From Juglans regia (lineage: Eukaryota; Streptophyta; Magnoliopsida; Fagales; Juglandaceae), in assembly GCF_001411555.2 (NCBI RefSeq), contig NC_049910.1:29359150-29423149 (forward strand): 64,000 bases of DNA, given 5' to 3'. Numbering within the stretch: position 1 is the first letter of the stretch; the number at the start of each line of letters is the position of its first letter. The notes under the pieces are model-generated. The model searched no databases. It saw nothing but the letters and a program-made list of their open reading frames with translations, and was not told the origin of the DNA. Positions 48,474-59,665 of the stretch are shown here, piece after piece. The translations under genes were made by a program, and so were the position numbers.

Positions 48474-49154
48474 AAAAAGCAGGACTAAAGCCGGTACCGC
48501 GTGCTCTCATCAGATAGCAACGGGAGCTCCAGCGGGCTGTAGCATCATCCTTTGAGGCAAGAAATCTTTTTGCATGGACCCACCCGCAGTAGACGACATC
48601 CATGCTACCGAGTCCTCCACGTTGTTACGTAGATCTAGTTGGCTTTTATAATATAAAATATTATTTTTTAATATTATTATTATTTTAAAATTTTTTTAAA
48701 ATATTATTTATTATATTTTATATAAAAATTTAAAAAAATTATAATAATAAAAATGAGTGACATGTATATCATTATTCGTTTATTTTTAATACATACAATA
48801 TAAGTTATTAAAAGAAGGATAAAGAAAATTTAAAAGAAGGTTTGATAGGTGATATAGGTGAGAATTAAGAAAGAGATTAATTACACATCAGTTAATACTC
48901 TCCACACACTTTACGTAACATCACTTTTTTTTTTATTTTTTTAACTTATAATGTTAAGTGTGCTGTGGCTGCAGTGCACAGTAAGCTGCTATGAATATTT
49001 TCTGATTAAGAAGGATAGTTGTAGGGAGTAACATATTAATGAACAAATAATAACTCAGCAAAATCATATATATATATATATATATTAATTCTCAGCCTAA
49101 AACTGATTATTTAATCAGCCAGGCCTGTCACCCGCACCCGGACGGATCCGTCTT
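48474..49154. other. AT-rich spacer before copy B
   Basis: It contains a partial MITE-like end (48525-48555), A/T tracts and an (AT)n run near 49068-49085. No coding sequence is supported. It ends where similarity to the upstream region of CCoAOMT A begins. Confidence 0.5.
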
Positions 49155-49911
49155 GTTCGTTCCGAAGGTGTATACTGTACCCCAGGAAAAACTGGGTGCT
49201 TAGTACTCTCTCTCTCTCTTTCTCTCTCTCTCGTTTTAGGACGTTTTCACATATAGATCTGCATGCGGGTTCAAACTTAATTAGTTAACTTCTATGTATA
49301 ATCTCGGCAAGCATTCACTTCACATGGAAACTTTGCATATTACGTACATATTTGATAATGGCTAATCCGGCCCCTGACTCCCTCCCCATGTCAAAGGTAA
49401 TTTGCTCTCTAAAATGGCCAGCTATGCCTTTTCTAATTTGTTTGTGGGCATAAGGTTTTGCCGAGTCAATAGTGATACATTCAGGATCAGAAATCTAAAA
49501 CCAAAATAATGACATGTAGATCGAGTAAATCATCAAATCATCACGAGTCGGCCTTGAGATTTTTCAATTTCCTGTCAAAAAGTTCAGCTCATATCAACCT
49601 ATTTCATACATCTCAACTTTAAAAAGTTAAATTCATCTCAACGGGACCTACAAAAGATTACTATTTACAACTAACCTCATCTCATCTGAACATCAAACAC
49701 ATAGCAGTACAAGTTTCAAGGTTAGATTGGTAGAAACATAATTTTAGTTTACATGAGTTGTTCAGGTTAAATATTGTAAGTTTTGCAAATTGACCTATAT
49801 ATTGTCCCATTTATTAATTGTAGCCAATCGAGTTAGCATGATCCGACCCGAACCCAATAGCCCTAAATCCTAATATTTTTTGATAAAATTTCAGAGACCT
49901 CTATTGAAGTA
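49155..49911 (+). promoter_or_regulatory. 5' region of CCoAOMT-like copy B
   Basis: It is alignable in blocks to the 5' region of copy A: GTTCCGAAGGTGTA, CCAGGAAAAACTG, a CT tract (about 49206-49232, interrupted by TTT) and CGTTTTAGGAC. It is about 500 bp shorter than in A. A stretch at 49585-49700 with CATCTCAAC and CATCTCATCTGAAC looks like residual MITE sequence. Confidence 0.5.
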
Positions 49912-51410
<1,499 letters not shown>

Positions 51411-52069
51411 ACTTTTTCTCCAAACCTCTCTGCATTTTTACTTGTAAGCATTAACTTATCATGAACAACTGTTTTGTGGTTAAGAAACCAGAATAAGCAG
51501 AGGTTTTAATAAAACAGATGGGTTCACCCATTTCTGTGTTTACCTTTTCTAATGTCAAAGCCAAGTTATTGTCAAAATAACTAAAAGTTAAGTCATATTT
51601 CTTATTTGGGGTCTAAATTACATGATTTTTCAACAGCAGACCCGACTAAATTCAAGGAATTACAGGATATCATTTGGTAATTGTTGGACTTAACATTCTT
51701 TTCTTTTCTTTCCTTTTTTTTTTTCAACCAATTTGTCATACGATCTATTGTACCAGACGCCACATCTCTCTTTGGGAAAATGATATTGTTCCATAATATA
51801 GGACCAGATCTTTGTGTGGATCCCATTTGATCATGCTTTATGACACAGTTCAGTGACTGAATCACCAATAAATTTAGAAGAGAAAGGAGCATGTTTGTGT
51901 TCATCATCTCATTAATCGGTACATACAAAATTGCAATGAAGTACGAAGTTGGCATGACAAATTCTTGCTGGTGTAGGCAAGCTGCGATCATATTGGAGCA
52001 ACTCTTTCCATTTTCATCAAAGCGACGAGGTTGGAGTCTAATGAAAATAACCCAGGACCTGTGCGCCCA
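51411..52069. other. 3' flank of CCoAOMT B and unassigned sequence
   Basis: The 3' UTR is conserved with copy A to about 51500. A block at 51655-51765 resembles 43235-43350. The rest, to the copia-1 remnant, has a 129-codon open frame on the minus strand with no family resemblance. No gene is called. Confidence 0.45.
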
Positions 52070-52330
52070 CTTCTGGCCCTGGTTTGCATTTGATGTTGCA
52101 ATGGTGGAACCTGCAACACTTGTTCAGCAATAGACTGTGATGCGGAACCTGCTTGATGAATATTGTGAGATGAAATTGGAGAAGGAGAACTACTTGATAC
52201 TTGCTGAGTTGAGGATTGAGGTTCAATATCATTTTGAGGGAAATTTGCATTAGTAGGTGCAAAGGCAGAAGGTGGTGGCTGATTGTCATTGTGACATTCC
52301 TCAAAACTTGAAAAATCTCATTCAACATGA
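52070..52330 (-). pseudogene. Copia-1 remnant, copy B
   Basis: About 260 bp nearly identical to 27361-27620 of copia-1 (integrase to RT linker; minus sense ends in HHCNIKCKPGPEV). It joins directly to GT14 exon 1 sequence, so about 2.9 kb (copia integrase, protease, gag, LTR and part of GT14) has been lost compared with copy A. The other side is also cut off from the RT half. Confidence 0.85.
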
Positions 52331-52344
52331 AGAGAGGAATACAC

Positions 52345-52524
52345 TGATCGGTTCATGTGGCGGCAATGAATTTCATGTGGCGGCAATCTTGTTGACTAAT
52401 TCACTCAATCTTGTTGAATTCCTTGTAAAATTTCATGTGGCGGCAATCTTGTTGAGGGATGAGGGAGACTAGGATTGGTTCATTAACTTGAGTGCTTCGG
52501 ATTATCCCTTGGTGACCCAAGATG
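52345..52524 (+). pseudogene. GT14 pseudogene B, exon 1 part
   Basis: From 52432 the frame reads HVAAILLRDEGD, then a stop (TGG of copy A is TAG here), then DWFINLSASDYPLVTQD. Unlike A, the splice donor GATG|GTAAGG (52521-52530) is intact. In front lie two extra copies of TTTCATGTGGCGGCAAT (52358-52390 region), a local triplication of the exon start. The 5' part of the exon is missing. Confidence 0.82.
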
Positions 52525-52539
52525 GTAAGGGAACTTAAA

Positions 52540-52999
52540 AATTTGCTACCTTATATGGTAGTTATCCTTAGATAACTAAAATTAGTTATATGATTTTATC
52601 TTTGTCTTCACTCTTAATTGTTAATTCGATAGTAGTACATATGTACTTACTAACAAAACTAATCCAAAATAAAAAATTAGCTAGTGGAAGACTTGAAAAT
52701 AAAAATGTAAATAAATAGAAAAAATGAGGTCATAGATTTACCTAATAGCTTATAAAAAGAGACCAAGAGATTTTCTTGCCTCTTATGAGATGTGAAAAAA
52801 TGAGAATGTGAGATTTTATTAATGACAAAAAATAGGTGTGAGTAGACAACTAAGTACTAAGTAAGATTTTTGAAAATATTTGGGGGAGGGCAAATTATCT
52901 TTATATCAGGACATTTTTAAAAAACCATATACTAAAACAAGTTTTTAAAAATTTGGGGGGGTGGGGGATAGCCCCCCAAGCATCAATGTAGGTCTGCTG
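52540..52999. mobile_element. hAT MITE, copy B (left end deleted)
   Basis: It matches the interior and right end of the 30749-31487 element. The left inverted end is lost together with adjoining GT14 intron. The right end is degraded (GGTCTGCTG). It is followed by the original 8-bp duplication GGTATGAC (53000-53007), identical to the left duplication in copy A. Confidence 0.8.
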
Positions 53000-53007
53000 G
53001 GTATGAC

Positions 53008-53990
53008 TATGAGTATTTTTTTTCTAACAAACAGAGTGCATGTCTTTGAGGGTAGAAAAAAATACAATTATATGTGGGTGATGGTTTTTCTTGATTTGGT
53101 GTTTGTGCATTTTTGTGGGAGTCAAGTAGTTGCCAAAACTATTTGGTGGCAACTGGCCTAGAACCTGTTTCTGGGTCATTTTGAGTCAAAAAATTAACTA
53201 AAACTGATGGGTTGAGTACAAAATACAAATAAAATAATAATAATTTACAATAATACAAATTATATATGACTAAGTTGCAACTAATAATTATAACTAAGCT
53301 ATTACAATAATACAAATTAAGTGAAAACTATTACAAAATTACAAATTCATCTAAAAAATATTACAAGTTGTCACATAATTAAATAAATAATGATAACACA
53401 ATTAACTATTAAGGGAAAAATTATAGTAAGATTACAATTAACGCAAGAATATCATTTCAATTTTTGAATTGACTTTGACATTGGAATTTGAGGTGGTCAT
53501 GATAGTGGAAAATTTAGTGAGCTTTGCAGTGAGCCTGTAAGATCATAAAACCTGAAACATTAATAGAAAAAAATATAATTACAAACTAGAAACAAAAACA
53601 AAAAGCAAAAACATATATTAGAAATGTAAAAATTACAAACATTAAAAGTACTAACATAGATGATATTGGGATGAAGATGAGAATGAGATTATTGGGTCAT
53701 TGGTATTAGGATTGGGCATATGACTGTGGGACTATAAAAGCTAAAAAAAACACAAGAAAGAAAAATTAAAATTACCACAAATTATATAAATAAATAAAAA
53801 TTATTAAGGGATAAATTGTATAAACCAATAGCAAATGGAAATGGTGGGTCCAATACACACGAAGTCATATTACAGTGGAGGTAGACATTGTCTCACGTAT
53901 CGCTACAACAATTAAATTTGAAATTAATACCGGTTAAATCAATATAAATAAATTAAAATAATAAAATAAATCCACGATTACCAGATCTAG
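53008..53990. other. Non-coding sequence, counterpart of 31496-32450
   Basis: Closely similar to the copy A stretch. No gene. An open frame at 52961-53161 (QVVAKTIWWQLA end) spans the MITE boundary and has no family resemblance. Confidence 0.5.
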
Positions 53991-53999
53991 GCTGATTAC

Positions 54000-56170
54000 C
54001 ACCTTCCTTCTCGTCGGCCTCCTCAAAATCAAGAACATCTAGAACATGAATTAGGGTCTCGTTGACCCAATTCTACATGCAAATCAATGTTTCCACAGTC
54101 GTAGGAGACAATGAACTCTTGAATGGATCCAATATGCACCCTCCGATGCTAAATGCCGACTTTGAGGCTACGGTGCTAATAGAGATTCACCAAAATATTA
54201 CAAGCTATCTCTACAAGGACGAGATACCTCACAATATTGGTCTTCCACCAAGATAATATATCGAAGCCACGTGTAAATGGGTGAAGATCCACTGCCAAGT
54301 ATCTATCTACTTCTGACTAAGTCTCTATAGGATGACAGACTAAGGGGTCTGCTCTAACCTCTCACCCCACTCCAATCTGCGCCTTTTCCCAACCCTGTCT
54401 TCTAGAGGAGGCCAAGGTGAAGGTGTAGGTGCTAATATTTTACCACCCCTGAACACGATAAACTCATCAAACAATCTAGCAAAGGTTTGCCTAACCTTTG
54501 CCACAATATGATTCACTCATGCATTTTCGTACGCTAATCTCAAGCCAAATTCTATGCCACCAATCTTGTAATGGAAGTCAAGAGCAATAACCACATATAA
54601 CAAAATATTCAGCTTACACAAATCTCCCCAATACTTTTCATACTTAACCCTCATTATCAATGCTAGCTCTCGCATCCTAATTTGGTCACTCACGCACATG
54701 TCATCTAATTCTTTTTTCACATTACATATATGCTGATAGAAATCATTGAATGTAGGGTACAAAGAACGAGATAGTCTTGTTGTGATCTTGTAGAAAAGTC
54801 TAAAAAAGTCAACAAAAATAGCAACAACCTCTCAATCATCATCAATAGGCTTGCCTAATCCCCCATGCTCATCAAAATATTTGACATATTGAATGTCTTC
54901 ATCACCCATTAACTCAAATGCCTACTTATATTCTTGGGCCGCCTCCAACATTAAAATGGTTAATGGAGAATTTTGAGAATATTTTATTCGTATCTTATCG
55001 GATCGATACAAAATCTTGTTTGAATTCTTGACGCGAAAAAAAAAAAAAAAAGATTAAAGTTGGATTAAGTGAATAAATGGATAGAGCCCCTTGGCTCCAA
55101 TTCTAGGGAAACAAAAAAAAGCAACGAGTTTATGTTCTTAATTTAAATAATTACCAGATCTAATTCAACATTAAAAATATATTAGTGCTTGATACGGTAA
55201 ATGTTTTTACCATAAGTAGATTATCGATTTTTTTTAATCCTAATTATTAGTAGATCTTGTAGGAACATCTTGACAAAGGTTATTCTAGGATGTTATACCT
55301 GCAACCCTTGCAACAACCTTAAATTTCTCCAATCTAGTAGGTAAAGATCTTACAAATCTCACAGTAGTTCTAACTCGTGCAATCGAGTCATCAAGATCTT
55401 TCAAACCATCACTGACAATTATATTTAGAATATGTGCAGCACATCTCGCATGCAAACACTCACCATCCAAGATTTTCTTATTTACCTCTCTAAGATAGGT
55501 CTTAAGATGCACCAATGTAACATCGTTAGATGAGGTATTGTCAACTGTAATTGTCACACCCCATTCCAACACCCACTCCTTTATTGCAGCCTCCAAGGCC
55601 TTCACAACCATCTCACCCTTGTGATCGAGAATTTGACAAAATTTTAAATTTTTTTTTTGTTTAATTTTCAATCAAACAATAAAATACACAATCAAAGACA
55701 AATAATTATAATTTCGAATGGATTTCCATATATCGGCAGTGAGGCAAACTCTTACCCACCAATTGGCCCCTCAACAAATCTTTTTCTGTTATGTAATGTT
55801 TTTTTATATCCTTTGCAACCGTGTGGCGAGAAGGAAGGTTAAACCTAGGTTCCAAGTACTTAGAATATGCTTGGAACCCTTTCTCCTCCACAAATTGAAA
55901 TGATAGCTTGTCCAAGATGACCATAAGAGTTAGGTATCTTCTACACTCTTTCAAATCATACTTAGTATACCCCTTCAACGTTGCAGTCCCCACTACTCTC
56001 ATTTGCTATTTTTTTAAGTCCAATTTCTAGTATAGATTGACCATCCACTTGTAAAGATTTTAATATTGGATTCTTTTTACACTATTCATCTAAGTGGACC
56101 TTTAATTAGGATGTACCATGTCTTCTATAGTGTCATTCATACACTTTACCACAATGGTTACATTTAGCTT
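54000..56170 (-). pseudogene. hAT transposase pseudogene, copy B
   Basis: It has the same domain order as copy A: BED-type remnant near 56050-56170, DTW-type region at 55706-56002, signature block at 55285-55671 (VDNTSSNDVTLVHLKTYLRE; HARCAAHILNIIVSDGL), middle domain at 54517-54762 (KYEKYWGDLCKLNILLYVVI) and the dimerisation region near 54000-54190. A 297-bp foreign, plastid-like sequence interrupts it at 54962-55258. It is non-functional. Confidence 0.85.
54962..55258. other. Plastid-like insertion in hAT remnant (copy B only)
   Basis: Copy A is continuous here apart from about 12 bp, while copy B carries about 297 bp beginning ATGGAGAATTTTGAG and ending TAATTATTAGTAGATCTT. Composition and segments such as GGATAGAGCCCCTTGGCTCC and GAATTCTTGACGCG are strongly reminiscent of plastid intergenic or intron sequence. 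From memory I cannot name the plastid locus. An A16 run lies near 55037-55052. Confidence 0.5.
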
Positions 56171-56229
56171 ATTGGTTATTGGGGTCACTACCCTCTATTT
56201 TAGTGAAGTGAGTCCAAACTATTGAAACA

Positions 56230-57415
56230 AGTTTCTTGCTCTGTGGGGACAAGGGCAGGGGTAAGGCCTATAGGGGTAAGGGTAGGGGTAGGGGTAGGTG
56301 TAGGGGTAGGGTTAGGTGTTGGAGTAAGGGACAAGGGCAGGAGAAAGGCCTATAGGGTTAAGGGTAGGGGTAAGGGCAGGTGTAGGGGTAGGGTTAGGTG
56401 TTGGGGTAAGGGTAGGGGTAGGGGAGCTAGCACTAAAATCACAAAAATCTAAGTATCCATTCTCCAAAACTCACAAAAGTTTGAAATGAAGCAAATATCA
56501 TTGCAACAATTAAAACCATGCAAAAATCACTCAAAACATAATTGAGTTTCGATATCGGAACCCCAAATCAAAACGGGTTTCATATCAAAACCCTAACCCC
56601 AAAATAGAATGGGTTTTGATATTGAAACTCCTAACTTAATTTAGGAAACCTCTAAATTAATATACGGGTTTCAATATTAAAACCTCTAACGTAATTAAGG
56701 GTTTCAGAATGAAACCCTAAAGTCACAATTTCACATGCACAATTTTGTTTTTACACACAACAATTAACAAAAAAACCAATCTTCACACTCCACAACACAC
56801 AATTCACAATCTCATCCTCCAACTCCTCAATTTAATCCCATCCTTCATAACTAAAAAAAATAAAAAAATAAAAAGAATGAAAAGAATAAGTACATTTCAC
56901 TTTGAATTGAAAAAAATACCTTCGGCGAAGGACTAGGCGTGCAACGAAGATGGCGACGGTGACGAGCTGACAACGTGTGATGGATGGACCGTGAGAGAGA
57001 GACTAGGGTTTCACATAAATGAGAGAGAGATGAGAGAGGGAGATCTAAAACTGAAGACTGAACTGAGGGTGGGAGGGGGTCACGCGCGTGGGGTGTGGGG
57101 TGGGGTGGGGGGGTGGGTTGGTTAACATCACTAATCAAAATGACGTTGTTTTGATATATGGGTTTTTTTATATAATATATACATACATACATACATACAT
57201 ATATATATACATATACATATATATATATATAAGATACAAGGGCGGGGTGGGGGAAATGCAGGCCAAGGTTGGGCACAACCCCCCCCCCCCCCCCCCTCTA
57301 GGGGCGCCAGATGCGGGTGGGTGGTCCAGCCACCCACATCCAGCAAACGGGGGTCAACCCCACCTATGCGGGGGTAGGGCAGTGGGGTGCAAGGCCCCAC
57401 CCCTACCCACTACTA
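56230..57415 (-). mobile_element. 5' part and GC-rich end of hAT element, copy B
   Basis: Counterpart of 34310-35375. The Pro/Thr-coding GGGGTA-rich tandem tract (56230-56430) is roughly 2.5 times longer than in A. The GC-rich terminal block (57240-57410) contains a run of about 18 C (57279-57296) that is shorter and broken in A, and ends with the same TAGGGGTGGG (minus strand) edge. Confidence 0.6.
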
Positions 57416-57602
57416 GTGTGATTAATTTGTCAATTTCATTTTCCCAAAAGCTGAGTCGATTGTGTCTAATTATAGCATTTTTTTTATTAATTTGACTAAT
57501 GTATTTGAAAAATTGTTTTAAAAAAAATATACTAGTCTAGGAATTACTCTCCATTGCCACTTTCTAATGCATTCAATTTGTGACTTCTTTTCTGTATGAC
57601 AG

Positions 57603-57815
57603 ATCTGCTTCGTACATTGTCAGCTATTCCAAGAAACCTTAATTTTATTGAGCAAACAATTGTTTTTAATTTTGGTTGAATTAGTTCAAAAGTAGCACAA
57701 GAATTATTTGCATAATTGAATAAATCTCTGCTTAAAAAGTGCAAATCCTTTGAAATCCACAAGTATCAGAGAGCCAAGCCTGTTCTAATCGATCTAGGTT
57801 TGTATAGCATGCGTA
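57603..57815 (+). pseudogene. GT14 pseudogene B, exon 2
   Basis: After the acceptor GACAG, the frame gives LLRTLSAIPRNLNFIEQT, then a decayed stretch, then RAKPVLIDLGLYSM-like residues. The donor/acceptor pair with exon 1 (52524/57603) still restores the codon for the second Asp of TQDD, so this junction has survived in sequence if not in function. Confidence 0.8.
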
Positions 57816-57856
57816 ATTCGAAATGATTATATACTATTATATGAAGGAAATTACTT

Positions 57857-58018
57857 TAGCTACAAAGAGATTATACAAAAATATATCCACAAACTAACAT
57901 GACTTGATGTGATATGCCGGATCGTAAAATTACTTTTATGTAAAGTAGATATAATGGATTCCATAAAACCATGTCAGTTTGTAGGTTTACTTTTGTTTAA
58001 TCTCGTTATATCTATAAC
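57857..58018. mobile_element. MITE (family 1) in GT14 pseudogene B
   Basis: Counterpart of 35815-35975, with the left end TAGCTACAAAGAGATTATAC. It is shared by both copies. Confidence 0.6.
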
Positions 58019-58274
58019 AATTCTCTTACATAATCGTAGTTATTTCTGCATTTCAGAGAGGCATAATGTGCATTTAAGGACCCAATCATTCTGACAATTT
58101 AGAGCATGCTGCCTTTAGTTCAAGACCTATTTTTATGTGTTTAAGGGCCCCTAGCAGTTACTTCCATGCAACATTACGCTCCAAATGTGAGCTCTATTCT
58201 TATGAGAATGCAAACGTGATATTAGAATTTGATACAAATGCTTTTCCTTCGGATTTTTAAACGATTATCCTACT

Positions 58275-59170
58275 TTTTTTGTATACCAGATCTAGGGTGT
58301 AAAAAAAATTAGAAAATCGGTTGAACTAGACCAGACTGGACCGAACCAATGAATTTAGTCCGGTTTTTAAGCGGTTCGGTGCGGTATCGGCTCTTAAGAA
58401 CCAAAACCAGTGTTGTACCAGTTTTCATATTTTGAAAATCTGTTTAAACTAAACCGGACCAGTATATATTTATAATTTTTTATATTATATTATATATAGT
58501 ATATGCTAAATTACTAATTAATATAACATGAAATTCTAATTTTAGTATTCAAGTATATTAATATTATAACATAAGATTAATATAACATGTGATATAATAT
58601 GAAATTAATCTTATATTTTTTAATATAACATGATATAACTTATAAATTTTAATCTTATAATATGAAATTAATATGACATAAAATTTTAATCTTAAACATA
58701 AACATTAGTATTAGGTTATTAATATAAACTTATTTTTGATAGATATATATATCAATGATAAATACATTTTTGGCATAAAAAATTATAATATATATTATTT
58801 TTGTAAATATATTTTTACATGTTTGATCATATATACTCACATAAAGAGTCTAGAACTTATATAGACTATAGTTAAATTTAATACTATACTAATATGTATT
58901 AATTATTATAAAATAATGTATTTGTACTATAATATAAATATACTAATAGTTTAGTATATGTAAATATTATATTATTACTAATATAGATAATCCGTAAAAT
59001 GGAAAAAATCAGACCGGACTGGGCTAAAATCGAAAAAACAAGAAGGTTCGGTTTCGATAGTGAATTAGTCTGGTATTAGTTCTTAAAATTTCAAAACTGG
59101 TGTATACCGGTTCGGTTCTAAAAAACATACAAAACCAGACCGAACAGGATCGGTTACACTCATAACCAGA
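58275..59170. mobile_element. CCGGTTCGG-type inverted-repeat element, copy B
   Basis: Counterpart of 36255-37130 with the same GC-rich flanks and A/T core, and only scattered differences. The ends are better preserved here on the right (CCGGTTCGGTTCTAAAAAAC). Confidence 0.6.
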
Positions 59171-59184
59171 TCTTAGTTTTTACC

Positions 59185-59665
59185 CTGTAGTTAATCATGG
59201 GGGTATGGTCATTGATTTCTTCAAGTTCCACTTGGATGATGCGCTCCCGACCTTTTGGAGAGTTTTGTTTATGGGATGGGACAACCTAAGGGTAGTCCTC
59301 ATGTACTATGCCAACTTTCTTCCTTCACCTTAAGGGTATTTCCATAATGTTATCTGCAATGCCCCTGAGTTCCTAAATACTACTGTAAGTTATGACCTCC
59401 ACTTCATATTGTTGGACAATCCTCCCAAACAACACCCATGTTTTCTTACTAATGATGACTATCAAAGGATGGTAGACAACAATGCCTTGTTGCGCGGAAA
59501 TTTGACATGAATGAGCCTATTCTTGAAAAGATTGATTCTAAGCTTTTGGGTCGCAATGTTGATGGATTTGTGCCTGGTGGATGGATGGTTTAATCCCCAA
59601 TGAAATGTATGCATGATTGTTCCACAACAAATCATAGCAAACACCACTAAACTCAGGCCAGGTCC
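59185..59665 (+). pseudogene. GT14 pseudogene B, exon 3 part
   Basis: It reads FMGWDNLRVVLMYYANFLPS without the 19-bp duplication of copy A, so the frame is better kept. After a frameshift it continues ARKFDMNEPILEKIDSKLLG, then RNVDGFVPGGWM, and ANTTKLRPGP up to the copia-2 insertion at 59666. The insertion point is the same as in copy A. The C-terminal part would lie beyond the right end of copia-2, outside the window. Confidence 0.85.

Noticed and set aside
51602..51991. 129-codon minus-strand gene downstream of CCoAOMT B
   Set aside because: No domain, no start context and no intron evidence; a lysine-rich low-complexity stretch makes up part of it.
56222..56430. Telomere-like or interstitial telomeric repeat
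   Set aside because: Units are irregular GGGGTA/GGGTTAGGTGTT mixtures, not (TTTAGGG)n. They align with a Pro/Thr-coding part of the hAT remnant, present in shorter form in copy A.
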